DNA from: Bog-532 sp963833835
GTDB taxonomy: Bacteria > Actinomycetota > Actinomycetes > Streptosporangiales > Streptosporangiaceae
DNA length: 64,000 nucleotides
Direction of reading: 5' to 3'
NCBI GenBank assembly: GCA_963833835.1
Contig: CAWHZI010000017.1
Coordinates: forward strand, 1-64,000
In this document: positions 8,132-17,140 of the stretch, piece by piece
How positions within the stretch are numbered: position 1 is the first letter of the stretch
Layout of the letters: each line of letters starts with the position of its first letter
Notes under the pieces: model-generated
Database searches by the model: none
Told to the model about the DNA's origin: nothing
What the model saw: only the letters and a program-made list of their open reading frames with translations
Translations under genes and position numbers: made by a program

Positions 8132-9019
8132 TCAGGCCCGCTGCCGTGCCGCCTCGTACAGCAGCACGGTGGCGGCGCTGGCCGCGTTGAGCGAGCTGGC
8201 CGACCCGCTGATCGGGATCCGCGCGATCGCGTCGCAGCCGGCTCGCCACGCTTCGCTGAGCCCGCTGGTCTCGTTCCCGATCACCACCAGCGTGGGCCCG
8301 GTCAGGTCGTGCCCGGCCACGTCGACCGGGCCGTGCTCGTCGCTGCCCAGCACGGTCAGCGGCACCCCGGCCCGGCGCTGGCCGGCCACCCACTCCAGCA
8401 CCCCAGCCGGCCCCTCGGCCCGGACCACCGGTACCGCGAACAGCGACCCGGTGCTGGCCCGCACGGCCCGCGGATCGTAGGGGTCCGCCCCGTGCCCGGT
8501 CACGATCAGCCCGGCCGCCCCGAACGCGTCCGCCGACCGGACCACGGTGCCGATGTTGCCCGGGCTGGACGGCCGGTCGAACGCCACCCCCAGGAAGTCC
8601 GCCCGCACGCCGATCCGCCCGAAGTCATCGTCTGGCATGGCCACCACCGCGACCAGCTCGGGTGCGGCCTCGTCCTTCTCGCCCAGCTCCCGGACCAGTT
8701 CGCCCGCCATCGCCACCCGCTCGGCGCTGGCCGCCGCCGGGGACTCCAGCACCGAGTCGGCCCACCGCGACAGCCGCCGGTCCACGTCGTAGATCAGCGC
8801 CCGCACCGGCCATCCGTGCTCCAGCGCCAGCGTGATCGGCCGGACGCCCTGCACCATGAACTCGCCCGCCTGCCGCCGCTTGCGCCGGTTGCCCAGCAGC
8901 GCCTGCCACTCCTGGAACCGGGCGTTCCGGCTGCTCACCCGCAGCGCTCCAGCCAACTTGCCCCTCCGGCCGACTCGATGCTCCCGCCGCCCCAGCGTCC
9001 CACCCGGCCGCCTCGCCAC
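8132..9019 (-). CDS. SpoU/TrmH family RNA 2'-O-methyltransferase
   Basis: A SPOUT-class methyltransferase of 295 residues that transfers methyl from S-adenosylmethionine to the 2'-O of a ribose in rRNA or tRNA. All three SpoU motifs are visible: SPGNIGTVVRSADAFG, VIGNETSGLS and IPISGSASSLNAA. An N-terminal substrate-binding extension of about 120 residues has the RNA-binding basic start. The precise site is unknown; TsnR/RlmB-like rRNA enzymes are the nearest type. The N-terminal 20 residues are basic and the true start may be slightly further in. Confidence 0.9.
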   Translation of the reverse strand: MARRPGGTLGRREHRVGRRGKLAGALRVSSRNARFQEWQALLGNRRKRRQAGEFMVQGVRPITLALEHGWPVRALIYDVDRRLSRWADSVLESPAAASAERVAMAGELVRELGEKDEAAPELVAVVAMPDDDFGRIGVRADFLGVAFDRPSSPGNIGTVVRSADAFGAAGLIVTGHGADPYDPRAVRASTGSLFAVPVVRAEGPAGVLEWVAGQRRAGVPLTVLGSDEHGPVDVAGHDLTGPTLVVIGNETSGLSEAWRAGCDAIARIPISGSASSLNAASAATVLLYEAARQRA

Positions 9020-9067
9020 CCAGCAGCCCCCGGCTGCCCGACGCGGGAGGTACTCCCCACCTAACGG

Positions 9068-9092
9068 TCAAGTCCGGGTCATCGGGACTTGA
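9068..9092. promoter_or_regulatory. Inverted repeat TCAAGTCC/GGACTTGA
   Basis: An 8-bp perfect dyad with a 9-base spacer lies between the divergent methyltransferase and GGDEF-EAL genes. With no T-run it is better read as a possible operator for either gene. Confidence 0.35.
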
Positions 9093-9214
9093 TCAATAAC
9101 ACTTAACCCTGTCCCGCTTTGGGGCAGAAGTTACTATTACGTCCGCAGTAAGTCTTACACCGAGTGGTGATCGTGCCGGGACGGGCCCACAGTCCGGCCG
9201 CGGCGGGAGCGGAC

Positions 9215-11038
9215 ATGAACGAGCGCAGCCCGGCCGAACGCAGCGACCTGTTCGCGGCCGATTGGGCATCAGCCCTGACCGGCGCGATCGACGTGTCCCT
9301 GCCTCCGGGCGAGGTTGCTGAGCTGCTGGCCGCTCTGGCCGCGGACACGCTGGCGGTGGCGCGGGACACCCAGGTCCAGCCCGAGCGGGCGGCCAAGATC
9401 GGCGCCGCCCTGGTGGACGCCAGCCTGGTCGACCCGGCCGTGCTCGGCCGCAGCCTGACCGTCATCGCCCGCCAGCTGAGCATGGGCGATGCCACGCTGG
9501 CCACGGACCCGGCCCGGGTCGCGGCCGTCCAGGAGGCCGTGGCCGCGGGTTACGTCCGCGCCCTGCGCGACCGCACGCGGGCCGATACCCAGCGCAGTGC
9601 GGACGAGGTCCGCCGCGGGGCGGAAGCCCGGTTCCAGGCCGAACTGCGGCACCAGGCCCAGCACGACCCGCTGACCGGGGTGGCCAACCGGGCGCTGTTC
9701 CTGGACCAGCTGGCCGCCGTCGTCGCCCCGGCCACGCCAGCGGCCCCAACCCCTTCGAAGGCCCCGAAGACCACAAAGTCCCCGCCCGCCCCGACCTCCG
9801 GCCGCATCGGCATCTGCTACCTGGACCTGGACGGCTTCACCTCGGTCAACGACGCCTTCGGCCATGATGTGGGGGATGAGCTGCTGGTCGCGGTGGCGCG
9901 GCGGCTGCAGGGCTGGGTCGGGCCGGGCCGGGGCCTGGTCGCCCGGGTCGGCGGCGACGAGTTCGTCCTGCTGATCGAGCCGTCCGGCGGCATCGACGCG
10001 ATGGTGGCGCTGGCCAGCGAGATAGTCACCTCGATTGAGCGCCCGTTCCGGATCGGACAGCACCGGATCGGCCTGACCGCCAGCGTCGGCATCGTGGAAC
10101 GACCCGCGGCCGGGGCCCAGGCGGCGGACCTGGTGAAGGACGCCGACAGCGCGCTCTACCGGGCCAAAGTCGAGGGTCCCGGGCGCTGGGCCGTCTACGA
10201 CGCGGCCCAGCAGGCCACCGACAGCGCGCGGATGGCCCTGACCACCTCGATGCGGTCCGCCCTGGAGGCCGGCGAGTTCACCGTGGTGTACCAGCCGATC
10301 GTCGCTCTGCCCGGCGGCGAGCTGCGCGGGGTGGAGGCGCTGCTGCGCTGGGACCACCCGACGCTCGGCGTGCTGGCCCCGGAGGCGTTCATCGAGCCGG
10401 CCGAGTCCAGCGGGGCCATCACCCCGCTCGGCCGCTGGGTCATGGAGACCGCGTGCGCGCAGGCGGCGCAGTGGTACCGGGTGCGCCCGGACGGCGCGCC
10501 GTTCATCAGCGTCAACCTGTCTGCTCAGCAGGCCACCGATCCCGGCTTCGTCGGCGACGTGGCCCGGATCATGGCCACCACCGGGCTGCCGCCGGGCCTG
10601 CTGCAGCTGGAGCTGACCGAGAGTGCTCTGGTCGGGGCGGACAGCCGCCCGCTGGAGACGCTGCAGAAGCTGTCCGCGATGGGGGTCCGCATCGCCGCCG
10701 ACGACTTCGGCTCGGGTTACTCCAACCTGGCTTACCTGCGGCGTCTGCCGGTCGGTTCGCTCAAGCTGTCCGCGTCGTTCATCAAGGAGTTGTGGCCCGA
10801 CGGCCCCACCGACGAACCGGTCATCGCGGCCCTGGCTGGCCTGGCCCACCGGCTCGGCCTCGACGTGACCGTGGAAGGCGTGGAGACCAGCGAACAGGCC
10901 CGCCAGCTGTTCGCGCTCGGCTGCGACCAGGCCCAGGGCTGGTACTACGCGGCCGCGCTGCCCGGCGGCGACATCACCGCCGTGCTCCGCGATCCTGCCC
11001 CGCCGCACTTCCCGCGCGCGGCGTCCCCGCCCGCCTGA
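9215..11038 (+). CDS. GGDEF-EAL protein, c-di-GMP turnover
   Basis: A soluble 607-residue protein with an N-terminal helical region of about 140 residues, a GGDEF domain and a C-terminal EAL domain. The GGDEF site is intact (RVGGDEFVLL); no RxxD inhibitory site is seen five residues before it. The EAL domain has VEALLRW, DDFGSGYS and VEGVE. In place of the common K-I-D after the DDFGSG loop it has K-L-S. So synthesis of c-di-GMP is expected and hydrolysis is plausible. A Pro/Thr/Lys-rich linker of about 25 residues interrupts the early GGDEF domain. The ATG at 9215 has a GGGAG before it; the upstream GTG codons at 9164 and 9167 are less likely. Confidence 0.9.
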   Translation: MNERSPAERSDLFAADWASALTGAIDVSLPPGEVAELLAALAADTLAVARDTQVQPERAAKIGAALVDASLVDPAVLGRSLTVIARQLSMGDATLATDPARVAAVQEAVAAGYVRALRDRTRADTQRSADEVRRGAEARFQAELRHQAQHDPLTGVANRALFLDQLAAVVAPATPAAPTPSKAPKTTKSPPAPTSGRIGICYLDLDGFTSVNDAFGHDVGDELLVAVARRLQGWVGPGRGLVARVGGDEFVLLIEPSGGIDAMVALASEIVTSIERPFRIGQHRIGLTASVGIVERPAAGAQAADLVKDADSALYRAKVEGPGRWAVYDAAQQATDSARMALTTSMRSALEAGEFTVVYQPIVALPGGELRGVEALLRWDHPTLGVLAPEAFIEPAESSGAITPLGRWVMETACAQAAQWYRVRPDGAPFISVNLSAQQATDPGFVGDVARIMATTGLPPGLLQLELTESALVGADSRPLETLQKLSAMGVRIAADDFGSGYSNLAYLRRLPVGSLKLSASFIKELWPDGPTDEPVIAALAGLAHRLGLDVTVEGVETSEQARQLFALGCDQAQGWYYAAALPGGDITAVLRDPAPPHFPRAASPPA

Positions 11039-11100
11039 CCGATCCCACCTGACCAGTCCGGCCCGGCCGGCAACAGTTACTGGACGCTGCGACGTTGTTA

Positions 11101-11126
11101 ATCGAAATTATGTTCGATATTATTTT
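11101..11126. terminator. Weak bidirectional terminator
   Basis: ATCGAA and TTCGAT pair around six bases and are followed by ATTATTTTT. The site is in the 157-bp gap between the convergent GGDEF-EAL and ECF sigma genes, where a terminator is expected. The stem is only 6 bp. Confidence 0.4.
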
Positions 11127-11195
11127 TAACGAGGCATCCACGGGCCAGACTTCCCCGGTGGCCCGGGGTTGTCTCGTCCGCTAGTTCCTGAGCTG

Positions 11196-12722
11196 CTAGC
11201 CCCCGAGTTGCACGCCGATCGAGAGCAGCGAGCCCACCGCCACGTCAATGGACGGCTCGGTCCCCGACGGCGAGTCCGAGGGCGTGGGACTCGTGCTGGG
11301 CGGGGGGTCGGCCGGAGGCGTCGTGCTGGTCACCGGCGCCGGGCTGGTGGGGGGCGGCGTCGTGCTGGTCACCGGCGCCGGTTTGGTGCTGGTCACGGGC
11401 GCCGGGCTGGTGGGCGGGGCCGAGGTTTTCTTGGTCCCGGTGGCCGGGCTGGAGGCGTGGGTGGCCGGATGGGTCGCCGGGTGGCTGGCCGCAGCCACCG
11501 CGACGTGGGTGCTCTTGGTGCCGCCCACCGCGTACAGGCTGCCGGCCGGCGTCAGGGCGCCGCCCGCCGTGAGGAACTGGCGGCCGCCGCTCTGGATGCG
11601 TACCGTCGAGGCGTTCCCGCGGGTCCCGGCCGCCGATATCCCCTTCGACCCCGGCGCGGCCGCGGCCGGCGTGACCGGGGCGCTCTGCCCGCCGGCGACA
11701 GCCGGGGCGACCGGTGAGCTGAGGTTGGCCGGCTGGGCGGCCGGCTGGTGGGGCTTCTGCGGCACGACCAGGATCGCCACCGCGGCCACGGCGGCCACGG
11801 CGGCGGTGGCCGCCGCCCCCGCGATCGCGGTCAGGGGCTTGGGCGCGAACCGCCACCACGGATCGGACCCGGCCTCAATGGCTTGCGCCTCCGGGAACCC
11901 GTAGGCCCCGAACGCTCCCACGCGCCCGCAGATCGCATCGCGCTCGGCCGCGGTGCCTGGGGCGGGGTCGGTGGCCAGGTCCAGTACCTGGTCCCTGAGC
12001 TCGGACGGGATCGGCGCGAGCGGTGCGAAGCCGAGCTTCAGCACCGGTCCCAGCACCTGGCGCTTGCGCCGGCCGCACACCGGGCAGCCCTCGATGTGCG
12101 CGGTCACCTGCTGGCGCATCCGCACGCTGGTCGTACCGTCCGCGCCGGTGACCAGGCTCTCCAGGTCCGGGCAGGCCTTACGCCCGACCCTGGCTACCAC
12201 CAGCGCGCCGAGCGCGGTGTCCAGGTGGGCGCGGGCCCGGGACACCAGCCCGTCCGCGTAGTCGCGGGGCATCCCGAGCACGTCGGCCAGGTCGGGGCCA
12301 GTCAGCTGGTGCCGCAGGCTGAGCTCGATGACCTCCTGGTCATCGGGGCTCAGGCCGACGACCGCGGCCCGCACCAGGTCCAGCGGCTGGACCCTGGCGT
12401 CGTCGTAGACGTCGACGGCCGCCCCGTCCGGGCCGTCCGATTCCTGGGTGGCCGCCGGCCGGGCTCCGGTGCGCAGCCGCCGGTGGCACTCGTTCCGGGC
12501 CACCGCGTACAGCCAGGGCCGGAGCCGATTTGGATCGTAGAGTTCGGACACCGCCGACGCGGCGATGACGAACGTGTCTTGCACGGCGCCAGCCACATCG
12601 GCTGGCTCCCCCAGTTGCGACCGGCAGAAGCTGAATATTCTGGCCGCGTACCTGTCGTACGCCTCGGCCAGCCCCCGCGGGTCGCGCGCCACGATGGACG
12701 CGACAACCTCACTGTCCCGCAT
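11196..12722 (-). CDS. ECF sigma factor with fused zinc finger, membrane helix and Pro/Thr-rich tail
   Basis: A 508-residue chimera. Residues about 13-85 form sigma region 2 (AYDRYAARIFSFC, RPWLYAVARNE) and about 115-165 region 4 (LSPDDQEVIELSLRH). A putative zinc-binding HxxxCxxC (H209, C213, C216) follows, like that of anti-sigma factors. Residues about 298-320 form a single transmembrane helix, then comes an external tail rich in Pro, Thr, Ser and Ala with repeated TSPAPVTST. The order sigma, zinc finger, helix, exterior resembles the ECF53-type architecture. So it should be a membrane-tethered sigma that carries its own anti-sigma module, perhaps freed by proteolysis (inference). The ATG at 12722 is preferred; upstream codons add 12 unconserved residues. 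Confidence 0.85.
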   Translation of the reverse strand: MRDSEVVASIVARDPRGLAEAYDRYAARIFSFCRSQLGEPADVAGAVQDTFVIAASAVSELYDPNRLRPWLYAVARNECHRRLRTGARPAATQESDGPDGAAVDVYDDARVQPLDLVRAAVVGLSPDDQEVIELSLRHQLTGPDLADVLGMPRDYADGLVSRARAHLDTALGALVVARVGRKACPDLESLVTGADGTTSVRMRQQVTAHIEGCPVCGRRKRQVLGPVLKLGFAPLAPIPSELRDQVLDLATDPAPGTAAERDAICGRVGAFGAYGFPEAQAIEAGSDPWWRFAPKPLTAIAGAAATAAVAAVAAVAILVVPQKPHQPAAQPANLSSPVAPAVAGGQSAPVTPAAAAPGSKGISAAGTRGNASTVRIQSGGRQFLTAGGALTPAGSLYAVGGTKSTHVAVAAASHPATHPATHASSPATGTKKTSAPPTSPAPVTSTKPAPVTSTTPPPTSPAPVTSTTPPADPPPSTSPTPSDSPSGTEPSIDVAVGSLLSIGVQLGG

Positions 12723-12852
12723 GGCACAACGGTAAACGAATCGGCACACGGCGGACACTACCCAGGCCGAACTGCAACCGTACTACAGCATATTTTTTCT
12801 GGATAAGTTTCTGTAAGTTCGGACTTCAGCCTCCTGATGGTAGGAAGAGACC

Positions 12853-13470
12853 GTGGATTCCGGACTCGCCGATCGGCTCGCCATCCGCGAGGTGGTGGAG
12901 ACTTGGGTGGTCGCCCGTGACTCGGGGGACTGGGACACGTTCGGTGCCACCTGGCACGACGACGGCTACATGATGGCCACCTGGTTCCAGGGCCCGGCGG
13001 CCAGGTTCATCCAGGCCAGCCGGGACGGCTGGGACGCGGGCGTGAACATCCTGCACTTCCTGGGCGGCAGCCACGTCGTGGTCGCGGGCACCCGCGCCGT
13101 CGCACAGACCAAGATGACGATCATGCAGCGGGCGCCGGTGCACGGCGTGCTGTGCGACGTGGCCTGCATCGGCCGCTTCTACGACTTCTTTGAGGCCCGT
13201 GACGGCCGCTGGGCCATCGTGCTCCGTCAGCCCACCTACGAAAAGGACCGGCTGGACCCGGTGGACCCGGCCGCGTCGCTGACCCTGGACCCGGACCTGC
13301 TGGGCCGGTTCCCGGCCGGCTACCAGCATCTGGCCTACCTGCAGACCCAGCTCGGCTTCGCGGTCAAGCCGGACATGCCCGGCCTGCGCGGTCCCGAAGT
13401 CGAGCGGCTCTACGCCGACGGCGCGGCCTGGCTGGCCGGCGGGTCGTCGCCCCGGGGCCGGGCCGGATGA
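12853..13470 (+). CDS. SnoaL-like/NTF2-fold protein
   Basis: A 205-residue protein with the NTF2-like cone fold typical of SnoaL_4 domains: LADRLAIREVVETWV at the start, then DWDTFGATWHDDGYM and the beta-strands ending in YDFFEARDGRWAIV. Family members are dehydratases, cyclases, isomerases or ring-hydroxylating accessory proteins. Its stop overlaps the start of the FAD monooxygenase by four bases (ATGA at 13467-13470), so the two are translationally coupled and probably act on the same aromatic or polyketide-like substrate (inference). Confidence 0.85.
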   Translation: MDSGLADRLAIREVVETWVVARDSGDWDTFGATWHDDGYMMATWFQGPAARFIQASRDGWDAGVNILHFLGGSHVVVAGTRAVAQTKMTIMQRAPVHGVLCDVACIGRFYDFFEARDGRWAIVLRQPTYEKDRLDPVDPAASLTLDPDLLGRFPAGYQHLAYLQTQLGFAVKPDMPGLRGPEVERLYADGAAWLAGGSSPRGRAG

Positions 13471-15119
13471 CCGTCGCCGCCCGTCCGCCGGCCGAGGTCC
13501 CGGTCCTCATCGCGGGCGGCGGGCCGGTGGGGCTGGCCACCGCGATGGAGCTGAGCCGGCACGGGATCCGCAGCGCGGTGATCGAGCCGCGTCCGGAGGT
13601 GGCCTGGCTGCGGCCCCGGGCCAAGACCGTGTCCGCCCGGACCATGGAGCATTTCCGCCGCTGGGGGCTGGCCGACGAGCTGCGGGACCGGTCGCCGCTC
13701 AAGGTCGGCTGGTCGTCCGACATCGTGTTCTGCACCACGCTCACCGGGCGCGAGGTGTACCGCTTCCACGACGCCTTCGGGCTGGGGCTGGCGGGCAGCG
13801 ACCGGGTCGCCGAGCCCGGTCAGCAGGCGCCGCAGCCGGTGGTGGAACAGTTGCTGCGCGAGGTGGCCGCGGCCGACCCGGACATCGAGCTGATCACCGG
13901 ATGGCGGGTGACCGGGGCGGTCCCCGACGTTTCCAGCGAGTCAGGCTCGGTCCTGGTGACGGCCGAGCCGATCGGGCTGGCCGGCGGCCCGGCGCACGCG
14001 CCGGTCACGGTGGCGGCGGACTTCGTGGTCGGCTGCGACGGGCCGCGCAGTGTGGTCCGGGACGCGATCGGCGGCCGGTACGACGGCAGCGAGGACGGCC
14101 GCCGCAACGTCAACGTCACGTTCCGCGCCCCGGCGCTGGCGGCGCTGGTACCGCACGGGCCCGCGGTGCAGTACTGGGTGCTGAACCCGGCCCAGGCCGG
14201 GCTGATGGGCCGCCTGGACCTGGACGGCACCTGGTGGTGCATCGCCAACGGGGTCAGCCAGGCCAGCGGTGAAGCCCACGCGGCCGGCATCGTCCGGGCC
14301 ATGACCGGCTCGGATGTCCCGTTCGAGGTCCTGGCCACGGACGCCTGGACCGCGCGCATGCAGCTGGCCGACCGGTACGGGTCCGGCGCCCTGTTCATCG
14401 CGGGCGACGCGGCCCACCAGAACCCGCCCTACGGCGGCCACGGGTTCAACACCGGCATCGGGGACGCGGTCAACCTGGGCTGGAAGCTGGCCGCCGTGCT
14501 GCACGGCTGGGCCCCCCGGTCGCTGCTGGACACCTACCAGGCCGAACGGCGGCCGGTGGCGCAGGACACGATCGCCGAGGCCCACCGCAACATGGCCACC
14601 CTCGGGCCCGAGCTGGCCGACCCCCGGCTGGCCGGCCCGGACGAGGAGTTCGCCGCCGCCCGGCCCGGGGCCCGGGCCGCCATCGAGCGGACCAAGGACC
14701 GCGAGTTCCACGGGCTGGACCTGGTCCTGAGCTACACCTACGCCGGCTCGCCGATCGTCGCCGCCGGCGCGGGGGAGCGGCTGCCGCACGCCTGGCTCGG
14801 CCCCGGCGACTCGCTCTACGACCACCTGGGCCCGGAGTTCACGCTGATCCGCTGCGGCACCCGCGACGACACCCTGGTCAAAGCGGCCGCCGCCGCTGGC
14901 CTGCCCCTAAGCGTCCTCGACCTCGACCCGCCCCCCAAACCTGAGCCCCAGGCGCCTCACCAGCCTCACCAGCCCCACCGGTCCGGCTGGGCCGCCCACT
15001 TCGGCGGCGAGCTGGTCCTGGTCCGCCCGGACCAGCACGTCAGCTGGCGGGGCACTATCCCCGACATCGCCGGGGCCCCGGACGCGATCGCGCGGCGCGC
15101 GGTATCACCCGACGGCTAG
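13467..15119 (+). CDS. FAD-dependent aromatic hydroxylase (PHBH fold)
   Basis: A 550-residue class A flavoprotein monooxygenase that would hydroxylate a phenolic or polyketide substrate using NAD(P)H and oxygen. It has VLIAGGGPVGLATAMEL (GxGxxG) near residue 12, a VGCDGPRS motif (about 187), and the FAD ribityl motif IAGDAAHQNPPYGGHG (about 312). A thioredoxin-like C-terminal domain of about 150 residues is present, as in PgaE, RdmE and MhpA relatives. A Gln/His-rich stretch, PHQPHQPHR, interrupts the C-terminal domain. Coupled to the SnoaL-like gene upstream. Confidence 0.93.
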   Translation: MTVAARPPAEVPVLIAGGGPVGLATAMELSRHGIRSAVIEPRPEVAWLRPRAKTVSARTMEHFRRWGLADELRDRSPLKVGWSSDIVFCTTLTGREVYRFHDAFGLGLAGSDRVAEPGQQAPQPVVEQLLREVAAADPDIELITGWRVTGAVPDVSSESGSVLVTAEPIGLAGGPAHAPVTVAADFVVGCDGPRSVVRDAIGGRYDGSEDGRRNVNVTFRAPALAALVPHGPAVQYWVLNPAQAGLMGRLDLDGTWWCIANGVSQASGEAHAAGIVRAMTGSDVPFEVLATDAWTARMQLADRYGSGALFIAGDAAHQNPPYGGHGFNTGIGDAVNLGWKLAAVLHGWAPRSLLDTYQAERRPVAQDTIAEAHRNMATLGPELADPRLAGPDEEFAAARPGARAAIERTKDREFHGLDLVLSYTYAGSPIVAAGAGERLPHAWLGPGDSLYDHLGPEFTLIRCGTRDDTLVKAAAAAGLPLSVLDLDPPPKPEPQAPHQPHQPHRSGWAAHFGGELVLVRPDQHVSWRGTIPDIAGAPDAIARRAVSPDG

Positions 15120-15155
15120 CCCTGCCGGCCCACCCTGGCCTCCAGGGCCCCGGCC

Positions 15156-16127
15156 CTAGGCGCGGGCCAGCTGGGCCCGTACCGCCTGCTCGACTGAGCT
15201 GCTGCCGGGCAGGTAGGCCTCCAGCAGCGGCGGACTCTGCGGTACGGGTGAGTGCGGTGCGTGCACCCGCAGGATCGGGGCGTCCAGGTAGTCGAACGCA
15301 GCCTCCTGCAGTGAGGCGGCGATCTCGGCGCTGACCCCGCCGTACCCGGCGCTCTCGTCGACCATGACCGCGCGGCCGGTCTTGCGCAGCGAGGCCGCCA
15401 CGGTGTCAACGTCCAAGGGGTAGAGCGTGCGCAGGTCGATGACCTCGGCCGAGATTCCGTCGGTCGCGAGGTGTTCGGCCGCTTCGAGGCAGGTGCGGAC
15501 GGTCACCCCGTACGCGATGAGCGTGGCCTGTTCACCGGGGCGGACGACGCTGGCCCGGCCAAACGGCACCCGTACGTCTGGTCCGCCGGTCTCGCCGCGC
15601 AGGCCGGTCAGCATCTTGTGCATGAGGAAGAGCACCGGGTCGTCCAGGTGCAGTGCGGTCTTGATCAAGCCCTTGGCATCCGCCGGCGTGGCGGGTACCG
15701 CCACGTTGAACCCGGGCATCTCAGCGAACCACGATTCGATGGCGGTGTTGTGCTGCGCGCCACCGTAGGCGATGCCGTTGGTGGCCCGGATGACCACCGG
15801 CACCGGGATGCCGAACATGTAGTGGATCTTGGCTGCCTGGTTGCACAGCTCATCCATCGCGCCGTACGCGAACTCCTGGAAGTTGAGGTCGACCACCGGC
15901 CGCATGCCCTGGATGGCCGCTCCCACCCCGGCCGCCACCATGGCGGCCTCGGAGATCGGCACGTCCCGCACCCGGTCGACGCCAAAGGTCTCACCCAGGC
16001 CCTGCACCTGCGCGAAATGCCCCCCGCGCAGATAGATGTCCGTGCCCATGATGAAGATGCCCGGGTTCGCCGCCATCTCCTCGGACAACCCAGCCCGGTA
16101 GGCCTGGCTATAGGTCAGCGGGCTCAC
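15156..16127 (-). CDS. 2-oxoacid dehydrogenase E1 component, beta subunit
   Basis: A 323-residue transketolase-like beta subunit of a thiamine-diphosphate 2-oxoacid or acetoin dehydrogenase complex. It shows LTYSQAYRAGLSEEM at the start, MGTDIYLRGG, the substrate-site FQEFAYGAMDEL and the C-terminal VDESAGYGGVSAEIA. It pairs with E1alpha to decarboxylate a 2-oxo acid and acylate the lipoyl group of E2. The start is placed at GTG 16127, which overlaps the E1alpha stop (GTGA, 16124-16127). Last gene of the E2-E1alpha-E1beta operon. No E3 gene is present in the window. Confidence 0.92.
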   Translation of the reverse strand: MSPLTYSQAYRAGLSEEMAANPGIFIMGTDIYLRGGHFAQVQGLGETFGVDRVRDVPISEAAMVAAGVGAAIQGMRPVVDLNFQEFAYGAMDELCNQAAKIHYMFGIPVPVVIRATNGIAYGGAQHNTAIESWFAEMPGFNVAVPATPADAKGLIKTALHLDDPVLFLMHKMLTGLRGETGGPDVRVPFGRASVVRPGEQATLIAYGVTVRTCLEAAEHLATDGISAEVIDLRTLYPLDVDTVAASLRKTGRAVMVDESAGYGGVSAEIAASLQEAAFDYLDAPILRVHAPHSPVPQSPPLLEAYLPGSSSVEQAVRAQLARA

Positions 16128-17140
16128 TGGTTCATTCCGATCACCTGCGGCGTCGGCCAGGACCGGTTCACGGTCCCGGTATCTGGCCACGGCGACTGTT
16201 CGGCGAAGTCGATCGCGTCCGCGACGGCCTCGTCCGCCTGCCGCTCCAGGACGGCATATCCGGGCTCATCCAGCTCCCCGTCCTCGGTCAGCCGCCGCCG
16301 CAGCCGGTCGATCGGGTCCTGCGCCTCGCGCCAGGACGAAACCTCGGACTGCTCGCGGTAATTTTGCACGTCACCCACGTTGTGACCCTCGTAGCGGTAG
16401 GTGCGGGCCTCGATGAACGTGGGGCCCTCGCCGCCCAGGGCGCGTTCGCGGGCCGCGCTGGTGGCGGCGTGCATGGCCAGGATGTCCTGACCGTCGACGG
16501 CTACGGCCGGCAGCCCGAATCCGGCCGCCCGCCCGGCGATTGACTCTCCCGCCATTGAATGGCTGATATGGGTCTCCACCGCATAGAGGTTGTTTTCGCA
16601 GATCGCGATGAAAGGCAGCTTCCACAGCGCGGCCAGGTTGACGAACTCCCAGGTCCGGCCGGTGTTGGCCCCGCCGTCCCCGACGTAGCCGACGGCCACG
16701 GCCGACCGTTTCTGCAGGTGCATGGCCAGGGCCGTCCCCATCGCGACGCCCAGGCCGGCGCCGACGATGCCGTTGGAGCCGAGGAAGTTTCGGCTCACGT
16801 CGACCAGGTGCATGCTGCCGCCGCGGCCGCCGGTACAGCCGTCGGCCTTGCCGTACAGCTCGGCCATCACCTCCCGGGGCGGCAGGCCTTTGGCCAGGGC
16901 GTGATGATGGCTGCGGTGCGTCCCCGCCACCACGTCGGCCGGGCCGAGCGCGCGGATCGATCCGACGGCCACGGCCTCCTGGCCTTCGGAGGAGTGGATC
17001 CCGCCCGGGATCTTGTTCGCGTAGGAGAGCCGGACGGACTCGGTCTCGAAGCGCCGGATGATCAGCATCTGGCCGAGCCACTCCCGCAACGCCTCGGCGC
17101 CCACCGCCGCGTCCTGGACCTCAGTTCGCTGATCGGTCAT
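16124..17140 (-). CDS. 2-oxoacid dehydrogenase E1 component, alpha subunit
   Basis: A 338-residue thiamine-diphosphate-binding alpha subunit. The ThDP motif GDGGANTGRTWEF begins at about residue 154 and ends near the conserved CENNLYAV. AGTHRSHHHALAKG and GRGGSMHLVD are active-site segments typical of acetoin and pyruvate dehydrogenase E1alpha. It overlaps the E2 gene by 4 bp upstream and E1beta downstream, so the three are translated together. Pyruvate, acetoin or a branched 2-oxo acid is possible; its place beside sugar genes suggests pyruvate or a related sugar-derived 2-oxo acid (inference). Confidence 0.93.
   Translation of the reverse strand: MTDQRTEVQDAAVGAEALREWLGQMLIIRRFETESVRLSYANKIPGGIHSSEGQEAVAVGSIRALGPADVVAGTHRSHHHALAKGLPPREVMAELYGKADGCTGGRGGSMHLVDVSRNFLGSNGIVGAGLGVAMGTALAMHLQKRSAVAVGYVGDGGANTGRTWEFVNLAALWKLPFIAICENNLYAVETHISHSMAGESIAGRAAGFGLPAVAVDGQDILAMHAATSAARERALGGEGPTFIEARTYRYEGHNVGDVQNYREQSEVSSWREAQDPIDRLRRRLTEDGELDEPGYAVLERQADEAVADAIDFAEQSPWPDTGTVNRSWPTPQVIGMNQ

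Noticed and set aside
9269..11008. A 579-codon frame on the minus strand opposite the GGDEF-EAL gene
   Set aside because: The plus strand carries intact GGDEF and EAL motifs; the minus frame is a GC shadow.
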